Notes: a model not told the origin generated them from the letters alone. A stretch of 64,000 nt of DNA from Clostridia bacterium (GCA_017512985.1 JAFWEJ010000004.1:1-64000); one strand, 5' to 3'; counted from the stretch's first letter, positions 23,284 to 33,204 are shown. Program-made: numbers and translations.

Positions 23284-24603
23284 ATGAAGAAACTGACAGC
23301 CCTGCTGCTTTGCCTGGTTCTGCTGGCGGGCCTGTGCACCGCGGGGAACGCGGAAGTCAGCGCGGAACGGACCGCGAAAGAGATGCAGGCTATTGAAGAA
23401 TGGGAAAAGGAATACGGGAAGAGCGCGCTGTGGGATTACCGGGTGAGCGCGGCGTTCGCCGCGGCGCATCCGGATTTCTTTGATGAACCGTCCATGATGC
23501 CGGTCCTGCCGGATGTGAACGATCCGGAGACGATCTCCGCTGAAAAGGCGAAGAAGCAGGCCTTCAGCCTGCTTCCCCGCTATAACCTCGGGATTACTGC
23601 CGATGAGCTGTTCAGCCTGGAATGCGTCGTGTCAAGCTACCGGAAACCGGAGTATGTGGGCAGCTTTTTTTCGATCAACGGAGCCTGGAACGTGACCTTC
23701 TGGAACACCGCCGGGGAAACCCCGGAAATGGTTTACAGCCTGTACCTGGACGCGGTCTGTGAGACGGCGGATGTGCTGGTGACCGCTTCCGGGGTCCGGT
23801 ATGAATGCTTCTACGAGGAGCCGGAGGACGCCGTCCGGGTGGATCCGTATGGGGAAAACGACGACGCGGGCCGCGCACGCCTGGAGGCCCGGAAGATCGC
23901 CGGGGAGAAGTTTGACGCCGGCTGCGGGATCAACGATTATTACGCCGGGCTGATCGACACCTTCGGCCCCTTCCTGTTCTGGACGCCGGAACAGAAGCAT
24001 GAATACTGCCCCATCCTGGATGAACTGTCGGTCTGGGAGAAGGACCGCCTGGAACTGTCCGGATGGAATCAGGCGTACAAAGGTTTCCAGGTTCCGGACA
24101 TGATCCTGCAGTGGAGCTACGGCGCGCCGGAATCAGCCGCGGTTACGGAAGAGGAAGCCCGGCAGAAGGCGCTGGATTTCCTGAAGGATGAATACGGCCT
24201 GGACTGCTCGGACTGCAACGCGGGAGCCGCCCTGTATACCGGCCACTGGCACAACAGCGACTTTCCGGATCCTTACTGGGTCTTCATCTTCTGCGAAGGG
24301 CCGGTGAACGAAGCCGTGCGGAAGGCGGAAGTATGGGTCAACGCCGCTACCGGCGTCCTGCCGAAGTACCGCGCGGACGATGTCCGGGCCGTCGTCATGG
24401 AGCAGTTTTCCGCCGCTGTGGAGGAAGGCCTTGAGATCAACGGCGAGCCGGCCTCGGCGGACATGATCGACGACGTGGCGGTCCTGTACCTGGAAGAGGC
24501 AAACGAATGGCTTGGCATCGTGACGACCGGAGATTCCTTCCTGGAGGTTGAAATTGACGCGGAAACGCTGGAGCCGACGGACGTTTCCCGCTCCAACGGA
24601 TAA
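23284..24603 (+). CDS. Secreted PepSY-like protein of unknown function
   Basis: 439 aa with a clear signal peptide (about 1-23, LTALLLCLVLLAGLCTAGNA). Two similar units, ISAEKAKKQAFSLL (about 85) and VTEEEARQKALDFLKDEYGL (about 282), each followed by beta strands ending in WVNAATG-type turns, resemble PepSY/YpeB-type domains found in peptidase inhibitors and propeptides. The ATG follows GAAGGAGGAC. No catalytic motif is visible. The assignment to PepSY is tentative. Confidence 0.65.
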   Translation: MKKLTALLLCLVLLAGLCTAGNAEVSAERTAKEMQAIEEWEKEYGKSALWDYRVSAAFAAAHPDFFDEPSMMPVLPDVNDPETISAEKAKKQAFSLLPRYNLGITADELFSLECVVSSYRKPEYVGSFFSINGAWNVTFWNTAGETPEMVYSLYLDAVCETADVLVTASGVRYECFYEEPEDAVRVDPYGENDDAGRARLEARKIAGEKFDAGCGINDYYAGLIDTFGPFLFWTPEQKHEYCPILDELSVWEKDRLELSGWNQAYKGFQVPDMILQWSYGAPESAAVTEEEARQKALDFLKDEYGLDCSDCNAGAALYTGHWHNSDFPDPYWVFIFCEGPVNEAVRKAEVWVNAATGVLPKYRADDVRAVVMEQFSAAVEEGLEINGEPASADMIDDVAVLYLEEANEWLGIVTTGDSFLEVEIDAETLEPTDVSRSNG

Positions 24604-24612
24604 CAGTTCCGC

Positions 24613-24641
24613 TTTCAAAAACCCGGGTCCTGTGGTATATT
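24613..24641 (+). promoter_or_regulatory. Promoter of the beta-galactosidase gene
   Basis: TTTCAA, 17-base spacer, TATATT; 40 bases before the ATG at 24682, with GAAAGGTG as ribosome site. Confidence 0.5.
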
Positions 24642-24681
24642 GTTTTCATCAGATAAAACAGACCGAAAGGTGTGCTGTTAA

Positions 24682-27600
24682 ATGGCCTTTGATGAAAGCA
24701 GACTGAAGGATCCGGGCTTTTTTCGTGAGAACAGGCTCGATCCGCATTCCGACCACGCGGTTCTGCCGGCGTACCGCCTGCCCCTGAACGGGCTGTGGAA
24801 GTTTTCGCATGCCGTTTGCCCCGCGCAGGTGATCCCGGGCTTTGAGCAGCCGGAATACGACTGCCGCGGCTGGAACGACATCCGTGTGCCCGCGCATATC
24901 CAGCTGGAGGGTTACGGCGCGCCGCAGTACTGCAATTCGGAATATCCCTGGGACGGGCTGGAGGAAATGCGTCCCGGCTGCCTGCCGGAGAAATACAATC
25001 CCGTCGCCTGCTATGTGAAATATTTCCGCCTGCCGGAGGATATGCGGGGCAAACGTGTGTTCATCTCCTTCCAGGGGGTGGAGAGCTGCGTCGCCCTGTG
25101 GCTGAACGGGGAATACGTCGGCTTCTCATCGGACAGCTTTACCCCGCACGAGTTTGAGCTGACGGAAGCCCTGCGGGAAGGAGAGAACAAGCTGGCCTGC
25201 CGGGTTTACCGCTGGTGCGCGGGCAGCTGGCTGGAGGATCAGGACTTCCTGCGTTTTTCCGGCATCTTCAGGGATGTGTATCTCTACGCGGTTCCCGCGG
25301 CGCATGTGTGGGACCTGAAGATCACGGCGGAGCCGGACGAAACCTTTACCAAAGGCGCGCTGCGGTGGCGGGCAAAAACGGAAACGCCGGCAGGCACGCG
25401 CCTCACGGTCCGCCTGAAGGACGGAAAAAAGACCCTCGCAGAGGGTGAAGACGCCGTGTCCGGCATACAGGAAACCGCCGGCATACTGGCTATGGACCAT
25501 CCGCGCCTCTGGTCTGCGGAGGATCCTTATCTGTATGATCTGGAGGTCACGCTTGCCTCCCCGGATGGGACGGAAGAGAAAGCGTTCCAGAAGGTCGGCT
25601 TCCGGAAAATAGAGATCCGGGACAGCGTCATCCGGATCAACGGGGTGCGCGTGGTCTTCAAGGGCGTAAACCGTCACGACTTCTGCGGCGAAACCGGCCG
25701 CGCCGTGACGGAGGAAAAGATCCGCCGAGACCTGCTCCTGATGAAGCGGAACAACATTAACGCGGTCCGTACCAGCCATTATCCGAATTCAAGCGCCCTT
25801 TACCGCCTCTGCGACGAACTGGGCCTGTATGTGATCGATGAGAACAATATGGAAAGCCACGGCATGTGGGATATGCTCTGGCAGGGATATATCGGGAAGG
25901 ATGAAATGTTCCCCGGCGCGCAGACGGCATGGCAGCCGCTGCTCCTGGACCGCGTCCGCTCCATGGTGGGACGGGACAGGAACCATCCCTGCGTCGTCAT
26001 CTGGTCCTGCGGCAACGAGAGCCTGACCGGTCCGGTCATTCTGGAGATGAGCCGGGAGATGAAGCGCCTGGATCCCACCCGTCCCGTGCATTATGAGGGC
26101 GACCACCAGGTGGACGCCATTGATCCCTCCCTTCGCCTGCGGGAGATCACCGATATCGAGACGGAGATGTATACTCCCGCGGACCGGGTCCGGGAATACC
26201 TGAAGGGGCACCGGGAGAAGCCCTTCATCCTCTGCGAGTATACCCACTCCATGGGCAACTCCAACGGCGCCATGCACAAGTATACGGAGCTGGCGTATGA
26301 GGAGGAGCTGTACCAGGGCGGGTTCATCTGGGATTTTATCGACCAGGCGCTGGTCAGCCGGGACCGTTCCGGAAAGGAATGCCTTTTCTACGGAGGCGAC
26401 TGGGACGACCGGCCGACCGACGGCATTTTCTGCGGCAACGGCATTGTCTTTGCGGACGGCCGGGAAACCCCGAAACTGCAGGAAGTGAAATACAATTATC
26501 AGAATATCGTGGTGAAGCCGTCGGCGGACCAGGTGGAGATTGTCAACCGCCATATGTTCACGTCCACCGCGGCGTTCCGCTGCGTGGCGGTGCTGGAGCG
26601 GGACGGGCAGGAGATTGCCCGGGAGGAGATCATCACGGACGTGGCGCCGCTTTCTTCCGCGGTGTATCCGCTGCCTTTCGGAAAACAGGCGGAACCGGGC
26701 GAATACGCGGTGACCGTTTCCTTCCTCCTGCGGGAGGATACCTCCTGGGCGCCCGCGGGTTATGAGATCGCCTTCGGCCAGGGTGTATGGTCCGTGGAAG
26801 GAAAGCAGCATTCCGGCGCCCGGCAGCATGGGGAGCTCTTCTTCATGAACAGCCCCTGGAACATCTCCGTGCGCGGGGACCACTTCAGCGTTCAGTTCTC
26901 AAAACTTACCGGAGCGCTGACTTCCTACCGGTACGGCGGCACGGAATACCTGAAGGCGCCCCTGCTGCCGAATTTCTGGCGCGCGCCGACCAATAACGAC
27001 TGCGGGAACCGCATGCCCCAGCGTTACGCGCAGTGGAAGATCGCGTCTCAGTACTGCATGGCCGGCTTTAACCCGGAAACCGGGAAAAAGAACTTTGCCG
27101 TGAAGCCGGAAAAGGACGAAAAGGGCAGGGTGTCCTTCACCATGACCTACGACCTGCCGACGACGCCTGCCGCAGCCTGCGCGGTAACCTACCGCGTCTG
27201 TCCCTGCGGCAAGGTGACGGTGCGCCTTGTGTATGATCCCGTGAAGGAACTCGGGGATATGCCGGAGTTCGGCATGGTCACAAAGCTCAGCGCGGACTTT
27301 GACCGGGTGCGGTTCTTCGGCCTCGGGCCGCTGGAAAACTACATTGACCGCCGGGAAGGCGCGCGCCTCGGCGTCTGGCGGTACCGCGCCGCGGAGAACC
27401 TCACGCCCTACCTGCTCCCGCAGGAATGCGGCAACCGCACCGGCGTCCGCTGGGCGGAGATCACGGACGCGAAGGGACAGGGCCTGAAGGTCTGGCTGAA
27501 CGGCGGGGAGTTTTCCGCCCTGCCCTGGACGCCGCATGAGATTGAGAACGCGGCCCATGGATATGAGCTGCCGCCGGTGAATTATACCGTGCTGAAGATG

Positions 27601-27717
27601 AGCGTGCGGCAGATGGGCATTGCCGGCGACGACAGCTGGGGTGCCCGCACCCATCCGGAATACCTGCTGGATGTCTCAAAGCCCCTGGTGTTCGAGTTCT
27701 CGTTCAGATACATTTGA
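24682..27717 (+). CDS. lacZ: GH2 beta-galactosidase, LacZ type
   Basis: 1011 aa, about the length of E. coli LacZ, cytosolic (no signal peptide). Order: sugar-binding jelly roll (GVESCVALWLNGEYVGFS), immunoglobulin-like domain, TIM barrel with GVNRHDF, RTSHYPNS, acid/base E446 in CGNES and nucleophile E519 in LCEYTHSMGN, a linker, and the C-terminal beta-galactosidase small-chain domain (WRAPTNND, GLGPLENYIDR). It should cleave lactose or other beta-galactosides after uptake. No transporter or regulator is adjacent; it has its own promoter and terminator. Confidence 0.95.
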   Translation: MAFDESRLKDPGFFRENRLDPHSDHAVLPAYRLPLNGLWKFSHAVCPAQVIPGFEQPEYDCRGWNDIRVPAHIQLEGYGAPQYCNSEYPWDGLEEMRPGCLPEKYNPVACYVKYFRLPEDMRGKRVFISFQGVESCVALWLNGEYVGFSSDSFTPHEFELTEALREGENKLACRVYRWCAGSWLEDQDFLRFSGIFRDVYLYAVPAAHVWDLKITAEPDETFTKGALRWRAKTETPAGTRLTVRLKDGKKTLAEGEDAVSGIQETAGILAMDHPRLWSAEDPYLYDLEVTLASPDGTEEKAFQKVGFRKIEIRDSVIRINGVRVVFKGVNRHDFCGETGRAVTEEKIRRDLLLMKRNNINAVRTSHYPNSSALYRLCDELGLYVIDENNMESHGMWDMLWQGYIGKDEMFPGAQTAWQPLLLDRVRSMVGRDRNHPCVVIWSCGNESLTGPVILEMSREMKRLDPTRPVHYEGDHQVDAIDPSLRLREITDIETEMYTPADRVREYLKGHREKPFILCEYTHSMGNSNGAMHKYTELAYEEELYQGGFIWDFIDQALVSRDRSGKECLFYGGDWDDRPTDGIFCGNGIVFADGRETPKLQEVKYNYQNIVVKPSADQVEIVNRHMFTSTAAFRCVAVLERDGQEIAREEIITDVAPLSSAVYPLPFGKQAEPGEYAVTVSFLLREDTSWAPAGYEIAFGQGVWSVEGKQHSGARQHGELFFMNSPWNISVRGDHFSVQFSKLTGALTSYRYGGTEYLKAPLLPNFWRAPTNNDCGNRMPQRYAQWKIASQYCMAGFNPETGKKNFAVKPEKDEKGRVSFTMTYDLPTTPAAACAVTYRVCPCGKVTVRLVYDPVKELGDMPEFGMVTKLSADFDRVRFFGLGPLENYIDRREGARLGVWRYRAAENLTPYLLPQECGNRTGVRWAEITDAKGQGLKVWLNGGEFSALPWTPHEIENAAHGYELPPVNYTVLKMSVRQMGIAGDDSWGARTHPEYLLDVSKPLVFEFSFRYI

Positions 27718-27738
27718 TCATCCGACGGAAAACAAAAT

Positions 27739-27765
27739 GGCGCGGTTCGAAGGAACCGCGCCTTT
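27739..27765 (+). terminator. Bidirectional terminator between lacZ and a convergent gene
   Basis: A 10-bp perfect stem GGCGCGGTTC / GAACCGCGCC with loop GAAG. It ends in TTT on the plus strand, and the AAAACAAAAT on the other side gives a T-rich end for the minus-strand gene. Confidence 0.8.
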
Positions 27766-27784
27766 GCATTTGAAATGTATCGGA

Positions 27785-28291
27785 TTATTCAGCCTGGATG
27801 GAAGCAAACACTAAAGCGACCACTTCAGGAGTTTCATCTCCGATGGGGCCGTAGCTGATCTCCAGGATGTAGCCCATCTGGGTGGCGAAGGCCATAGAGC
27901 CGGTTCCGTTGCTTTTGTAGGTCAGGCAGGGCAGGCCGTTGACGGTGCCGGGTTCAAGATCGGAAACCTCCGCGTCTTCGCTCAGTTTGGCCTGGTATTC
28001 ATCCAGCGTCATGCCTTCAGCATCGATGTACACGATGGCGAAAGCGCCTTCTTCACCCTTGGCAAAGTAGCCGATATATCCGCTGGCCTTGTCGTCGTCG
28101 CTCAGTTCAACAGCCTGGAAGTCAACGGGCATCCAGACCTTGACAGCAATCTCGTCGAAAGCGACGAACTGACCTTCGTACTTAGCGTTGGCGGCGGCTT
28201 CCACATCGCCTTCCCAGACCAGGTCATCCGCCATGGCGGACGCGCCCAGCATCAGACACAGGGCCAGCATCAAAGCAAACAGTTTCTTCAT
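27785..28291 (-). CDS. Small secreted protein of unknown function
   Basis: 168 aa with a signal peptide (about 1-21, LFALMLALCLMLGASAMA). The mature part is mainly beta strands with a stretch like AFAIVYIDAEGMTLDEYQAKL; it resembles small lipoprotein-like proteins of the PsbP/DUF1795 kind and is loosely similar in build to the protein at 30774-31325. Own promoter (28370-28397) and a shared terminator. The substrate or partner is unknown. Confidence 0.7.
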   Translation of the reverse strand: MKKLFALMLALCLMLGASAMADDLVWEGDVEAAANAKYEGQFVAFDEIAVKVWMPVDFQAVELSDDDKASGYIGYFAKGEEGAFAIVYIDAEGMTLDEYQAKLSEDAEVSDLEPGTVNGLPCLTYKSNGTGSMAFATQMGYILEISYGPIGDETPEVVALVFASIQAE

Positions 28292-28369
28292 GATTCTTAC
28301 CTCTTCTCTCGGGGACGCCTCCCCGATTTTTATTGGGAAGCTGCCGTCGGGCAGCTTGAGCCGCAGACT

Positions 28370-28397
28370 ATTATACAGAAAAAAGGGATGATTGCAA
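28370..28397 (-). promoter_or_regulatory. Promoter of the small secreted protein gene
   Basis: On the minus strand TTGCAA, 16-base spacer, TATAAT. The leader of about 70 bases holds two inverted repeats, AAGCTGCC / GGCAGCTT and GGGGA / TCCCC. Confidence 0.6.
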
Positions 28398-28420
28398 GCA
28401 GAAAATGAAACAGCTCCCGG

Positions 28421-30733
28421 TCAGAAGGTGAGGGGTACGCTGTCCGTATAATGCACGGCTCCGGACAGGTCTGCCAGGCCGAAGCAATACTCGTAGCTGC
28501 CGCCCGGAATCCTGCTCCAGGTCAGCTCCAGCCCGTTTTCCGGAACGGTGACAGCGCTGCCTTCATATTCCCGCTCGGTTCCGTCGGAAGCGACGGCTGT
28601 GAAGAGGGGATAAATGGTCATGCCCGTATCCAGCGGAATCCATCCGCGGATCGCGAATCCGTTTTCGTCATAACCCTGGGTTGCGCCCAGAAGGGTGGTT
28701 TTTCCGTCTGCGGCAAGGCTGCCGAGGAGGTACATCTTCAGGCCGTTGATTTTTGCGGGAATGACAAAACGCGTGTTTCCGGCTTCATCGGAATAGAGGA
28801 ATTCGGCGCGGACCATCTGTCCTCCCAGCATCGGCCAGGATCCGTCAAACATCGAGAAAACCAGGCCGGTGGACCAGTCGATGGTCGTTATGCCCAGATT
28901 GCCCAATCGGATCACTTCGTTCCCGTCCCGGATGCTGAGCACGCCGGAGGCGGAAGACAGATGATCCAGGTCTGTTTTACTGAGCTGGATCGAATAGATC
29001 ATCTGCGAGGAAAGGGCCGAGGAGGAGAAGTATGTGTTTGCCGTATCCAGCACCGTATCTGCCGTTACGGCTTCGCTGATGCCGGCCTGCACGTTCTGGT
29101 TCTCCTCTCCGGGCTGATAGTAGTTGCTGCCGGAGTTAAGCAGTCCGGACCAGATATTGCTGATTCCTGAGGAGGCGGTGGCCGGAGCGGGCGTTTCCGC
29201 AGCAGGCGCCGTGGTTTCTCCGGTCAGCCCGCTCCAGATTCCGCCGGAAACGGGTGTTCCGGAAGGGGAACTGCTTCCGTTGGCCTGGTATCCGCTCCAG
29301 ATGCCGGATGAAGAGGAGAATCCGTCCCAGATGGATCCGGAACCGGATCCGGAAGAGGAGCAGAGCCCGTCCCAGATGTTTCCTCCGCACATATCATACG
29401 CGTCGTCAAAGCTGCAGTAATCCCCGTAGTACCCGTTCCAGATATCACAGAAGGAACCGGAGCAGGAACCGCCGCCGTAATAGTCGTCATATGAATAGAA
29501 ATTGGAAGGCGTGTAGGAGGAAGCGGTTATGGAATAGCCCGAGGTTGCTGTCTGGTTGGTCATGGCGACAGCCAGGCCCGCGTATGAGCCTGATTCGCTG
29601 CTGTAATGCTCCAGGATTTCCTGCTTGTCATTGCGGACGGTGGCCTGGGGCATGAAGAAGGACATTCCGTGGGCATAGGAAGCGATATCGCTGGTGGTGA
29701 CATTGTAACTGACCGCCTGTCTGGCGGCCTGTTTCAGGGCTTCGCTCTCCTGCGGGAGCAGGGCGGAGAAGGCGGTGCACATATCCTCCACGTCCACAAG
29801 ATCCGACGCGTCATAGTCCAGGAACTCTCCGAAGGAGGTCAGCTGGCTGCGAAGACGGATGACGCCGGAAAGGTTATCTTTCATTACGGAGGCCAGGGAG
29901 GCGCTGAACGTGTTGGCGGCGTCCATGACCGCCGGCATCTTGTCCATGGAGATCACGGACATGGTGGCGGTGGAAGCGTTGCGGCCTTTTGAGTTTTCCG
30001 CGATGTAGGTATCAGCCATGGAAATGGCGATGTCCCGGGTGGAGATCGCCGGGTTCTCCACGATCGGCCGCATCCATTCATCGTAATTCAGGCCGGTGCC
30101 GCTGACGAGTTCCTGGCTGACAAGGGCGTGATCCGCAATGCCGTACATGTCGGCGCAGAGATCCACACAGTTCATCAGGCAGCAGTCAAACCCGATGAGA
30201 TCCAGCTTTGTTCCCTTCAGGCCGTTTTTCAGCGCTGTGCGCAGTTCAGACAGGGAAAGGCTGTCGTCCTTGAAGTTCGCGTCATTGCATACGCCGAACA
30301 CCGGACCGCCGCCGTGATCCCAGATGATCAGGATATAGCGTTTTGCCGGCGCTGCAGAAATCCCGAAACTCAGGAAATCGCTGAGTGTGCCGGTATCGCC
30401 CATGTTCCGCCTGCCGGCGTCTTTCAGCAGTTCGAGTCCGCTGCTGCCCAGGCGGTAATACTGCACGCTTCGTGAAGAGATGCTGAAGCGCTGCCATTGG
30501 GTGCAGCCGCCGGTCGCGATGATGGCGGATACCTGGCCGGAACTGCCGACTCCGGAGGCGAGCATCTCACTTATATCGCTGCTCGCTTCCCCGTCCTGGC
30601 TTTCCAGGTCTGTGCCGCAGATATAGGCCAGGATGGTCAGTTCACTGACATCGGCCCGGGCAGACAGGAATAAGCCGGTCATCACAGGGATGACCAGCAT
30701 GACCGCTGCCAGCAGGGATATGAATCTTTTCAA
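28421..30733 (-). CDS. Secreted clostripain-family (C11) cysteine peptidase with IWxG repeats
   Basis: 770 aa, TTG start after AAGGAGGG, signal peptide about 1-27. The C11 catalytic pair is visible: His140 in WDHGGG and Cys185 in FDCCLMN (matching the usual DACLM). Clostripain-like enzymes cut after Arg or Lys and are often Ca-dependent. A Ser/Gly/Tyr-rich section at about 428-531 holds six units of the form IW(D/S/N)G(L/F/Y), which are not part of the peptidase fold; C-terminal beta domains follow. It lies 40 bases after the small secreted protein gene at 30774, probably one operon. The role of the repeats is unknown. Confidence 0.85.
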   Translation of the reverse strand: MKRFISLLAAVMLVIPVMTGLFLSARADVSELTILAYICGTDLESQDGEASSDISEMLASGVGSSGQVSAIIATGGCTQWQRFSISSRSVQYYRLGSSGLELLKDAGRRNMGDTGTLSDFLSFGISAAPAKRYILIIWDHGGGPVFGVCNDANFKDDSLSLSELRTALKNGLKGTKLDLIGFDCCLMNCVDLCADMYGIADHALVSQELVSGTGLNYDEWMRPIVENPAISTRDIAISMADTYIAENSKGRNASTATMSVISMDKMPAVMDAANTFSASLASVMKDNLSGVIRLRSQLTSFGEFLDYDASDLVDVEDMCTAFSALLPQESEALKQAARQAVSYNVTTSDIASYAHGMSFFMPQATVRNDKQEILEHYSSESGSYAGLAVAMTNQTATSGYSITASSYTPSNFYSYDDYYGGGSCSGSFCDIWNGYYGDYCSFDDAYDMCGGNIWDGLCSSSGSGSGSIWDGFSSSSGIWSGYQANGSSSPSGTPVSGGIWSGLTGETTAPAAETPAPATASSGISNIWSGLLNSGSNYYQPGEENQNVQAGISEAVTADTVLDTANTYFSSSALSSQMIYSIQLSKTDLDHLSSASGVLSIRDGNEVIRLGNLGITTIDWSTGLVFSMFDGSWPMLGGQMVRAEFLYSDEAGNTRFVIPAKINGLKMYLLGSLAADGKTTLLGATQGYDENGFAIRGWIPLDTGMTIYPLFTAVASDGTEREYEGSAVTVPENGLELTWSRIPGGSYEYCFGLADLSGAVHYTDSVPLTF

Positions 30734-30773
30734 AGCGGGACCCTCCTTATCACACCCTCCCGGGGCGGCAGTA

Positions 30774-31325
30774 TCAGGCGGCGGGCTTGAAGGTGCTCAG
30801 AATTGTTTTGAACTGTTCGATATACGCGTCGGTCATCGGAAGGATGGTTTCTCCGTCCGCGTCAACGGCGGAGACATAGAAGACAACGGCATATCCGTTG
30901 GTGATTGTGTCGGCATACAGGTATTCCCCGTCTTCATCTGCTGCTTTGACCAGGATAAAGGGAACGCTGCCGGCTTTTTCAAAGCCCAGGTATTCCGGAT
31001 TCTCGTCTTCAAAATCTTCCAGGATGAGTTCGGCGTATTCCTTCAGCATATCTTCGTCGGCATCCCACAGCTTCATATCCTTCAGGTCTTCATAATAGAC
31101 CAGGTAGGCTTCAGCAACCAGTCCTTTGCCTTCTGCCTGGCCGAAGAATCCCAGGGCTTCCAGGTTTTCTTCGGACTCGCTTTCCAGATCCGAGGTATCG
31201 ATATCCCAGCCTTCCGGCAGTTCCATCGTGAAGTATTTGGTGGTAAAGGTCAGGCCGCCGGCCATGGCGGAGACGATGCTGAGCGTAAGCAGGAGAGCCA
31301 GTGCGGTCGCAAGCAGTTTTTTCAT
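30774..31325 (-). CDS. Small secreted protein of unknown function
   Basis: 183 aa, signal peptide about 1-22 (LLATALALLLTLSIVSAMA). The mature part starts with TFTTKYFTMELPEGWDID, a pattern like PsbP/DUF1795 domains that bind lipids or membrane proteins. It is upstream of the C11 peptidase gene in the same probable operon and could be its partner. The ATG follows AAGGAAGG. Family assignment is tentative. Confidence 0.7.
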   Translation of the reverse strand: MKKLLATALALLLTLSIVSAMAGGLTFTTKYFTMELPEGWDIDTSDLESESEENLEALGFFGQAEGKGLVAEAYLVYYEDLKDMKLWDADEDMLKEYAELILEDFEDENPEYLGFEKAGSVPFILVKAADEDGEYLYADTITNGYAVVFYVSAVDADGETILPMTDAYIEQFKTILSTFKPAA

Positions 31326-31400
31326 AATGGTTTTCCTTCCTTTCCGTTTTCTGCCGTTATTCCGGCAGCTTTTTCAGAACAAATGTTGCTGTTCGCCAGT

Positions 31401-31410
31401 ATTGTACCAC
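31401..31410 (-). promoter_or_regulatory. Extended -10 promoter of the secreted protein/C11 operon
   Basis: On the minus strand TGG-TACAAT; no good -35 box 17 bases upstream. The leader of about 70 bases contains the hairpin CTGCCG / CGGCAG. Confidence 0.4.
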
Positions 31411-31437
31411 ATCCCGGCGCAAAAAACGAGGGTAAAC

Positions 31438-33204
31438 TTATTCAAACTGCGCTGCGTAGAGCCGGTGGTAGAAGCCTTTTTTGTCCATCAGTTCCCGATG
31501 GGTGCCCTGCTCGACCACGTCGCCGTCCCGCAGGACCAGGATCCGGTCCGCGTTCTCAATGGTGGAAAGGCGGTGGGCGATCACGAAGCAGGTCTTCTGC
31601 TTCATCAGCTCGCGCATGGCTTTCTGGATCTCCCGCTCCGTGGCGGTATCCACGTTCGAGGTTGCCTCGTCCAGGATCAGCATCGGCGCATCGTACAGCA
31701 TGGCCCGGGCGATCGTCAGCAGCTGCTTCTGGCCCTTGGAGATGTTTCCGCCGTCCTCGCTGATCACCGTGTCGTAGCCAAGGGGCAGCCGCATGATGAA
31801 CGGATGGATCCGCGCGGCCTTCGCCGCGGCGACAACCTCTTCCATGGTCGCGTCCGCCTTGCCGTAGGCGATGTTCTCGAAGATCGTGCCCTGGAACACC
31901 CAGGTATCCTGCAGCACCATGGCGTAGGCGCTGCGGACGCTGCGGCGGACCGCGGTGCGGATTTCATGCCCGTCGATACGGATCACGCCGCTGTCCGGGT
32001 CGTAGAAGCGCATCAGCAGGTTGATGATCGTCGTTTTGCCCGCGCCGGTGGGGCCGACAATGGCGGTGAGCTCCCCGGCCGGGGCTTCCAGGTTCAGGTC
32101 GTGCAGGATCGTTTTCCCGGGTTCGTAGCCGAAGGCTACGTGTTCCGCGCTGACGTTACCCCGGACGTTTTCCAGCAGGAAGGCGCCCTGCGCGTCCGCG
32201 CTTTCCTCTTCCTCGTCCAGAAGCGAGAATACCCGCTCCGAGGCGGCAAGGGCGGAGAACAGCTCGTTGAACACTTCCGCCACGGCGTTGATCGGGCCGG
32301 CGAACTTCCGGCTGTACAGCACAAAGGAGGAGATCCGCCCCAGGTCGATCCGCCCGTTCAGGAACAGCACGCCGCCCAGCAGGGCGATCAGGCTCAGCCC
32401 CAGGTTATTGATCGCGGTCATCGTCGGGCCGATGGTTACGCCGTAATACTCCGCGTCTGAGAAGGCGTCTGCGGCGTCTTTGTTGATCGCGTCAAAGCGT
32501 TCGTCCACGCGGTTTTCATACGCGTAGGCGAGGATTGTCTTCTGGCCGGAAAGCATTTCCTCCACAAAGCCGTTCATCACGCCGTAGCTCTTTGACCGTT
32601 TCGCGTAGCGGGGCTGGGTCTTCCGGCGCATGGTTACCGTATAGATAACGGATACCGGCACGGTTACCAGTGTCAGGGCGGAAAGCGGCAGCGAGATGGA
32701 GACCATCATCACCAGCGAGCCGACGACCGTCACCACGCTGGAGAGGATCTGCACGATATCCGTCGCCATGCTGGTGGAGATCACGTCGATGTCGTAGCTG
32801 ACCCGACTGATGATGTCGCCGGCCTGGTGCCGGTCAAAATAGCCCACGGGCAGCCGCATCAGCTTGTCAAACACGTCCTGCCGCATCCGGCGGGCCACGC
32901 GCTTGCTGACCACAGTCATGATCAGGCTGATGCCGAAGCCCAGCAGGGCGCTGCTCAGATAGCACAGGAGCATCAGGCCGGCGTCGTGCCGCACCGCGTC
33001 AAAATTCACTTTTCCGGGTCCGGCGGCCGCTTCGCGGATCGCGGATCCGGCGAGGCTCGGTCCCCACAGGTTCAGGAGGTTGCTCAGCAGGCTCAGCGCC
33101 GCGACCGCGGCGATCACATACTTCCACGGGCCCAGGTAGCGCAGCATCCGGCGCAGCGCGCCGCGGGTATCCTTCGGTTTCTTCATCACGGTATCGCGCG
33201 CCAT
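31438..33204 (-). CDS. ABC exporter half-transporter, canonical-site subunit
   Basis: 588 aa. Six membrane helices (about 30-330) then an ATPase domain: Walker A GPTGAGKTT, signature ISKGQKQLLTIARAM, Walker B MLILDEATSNVD with the catalytic Glu, and H-loop AHRLS. It overlaps the preceding subunit's stop by one base (TGATG), so the two are translated together and likely form a heterodimer such as BmrCD or TM287/288. The signature starts with SKGQ rather than SGGQ. The substrate (drug, lipid or peptide) is unknown. Confidence 0.93.
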   Translation of the reverse strand: MARDTVMKKPKDTRGALRRMLRYLGPWKYVIAAVAALSLLSNLLNLWGPSLAGSAIREAAAGPGKVNFDAVRHDAGLMLLCYLSSALLGFGISLIMTVVSKRVARRMRQDVFDKLMRLPVGYFDRHQAGDIISRVSYDIDVISTSMATDIVQILSSVVTVVGSLVMMVSISLPLSALTLVTVPVSVIYTVTMRRKTQPRYAKRSKSYGVMNGFVEEMLSGQKTILAYAYENRVDERFDAINKDAADAFSDAEYYGVTIGPTMTAINNLGLSLIALLGGVLFLNGRIDLGRISSFVLYSRKFAGPINAVAEVFNELFSALAASERVFSLLDEEEESADAQGAFLLENVRGNVSAEHVAFGYEPGKTILHDLNLEAPAGELTAIVGPTGAGKTTIINLLMRFYDPDSGVIRIDGHEIRTAVRRSVRSAYAMVLQDTWVFQGTIFENIAYGKADATMEEVVAAAKAARIHPFIMRLPLGYDTVISEDGGNISKGQKQLLTIARAMLYDAPMLILDEATSNVDTATEREIQKAMRELMKQKTCFVIAHRLSTIENADRILVLRDGDVVEQGTHRELMDKKGFYHRLYAAQFE

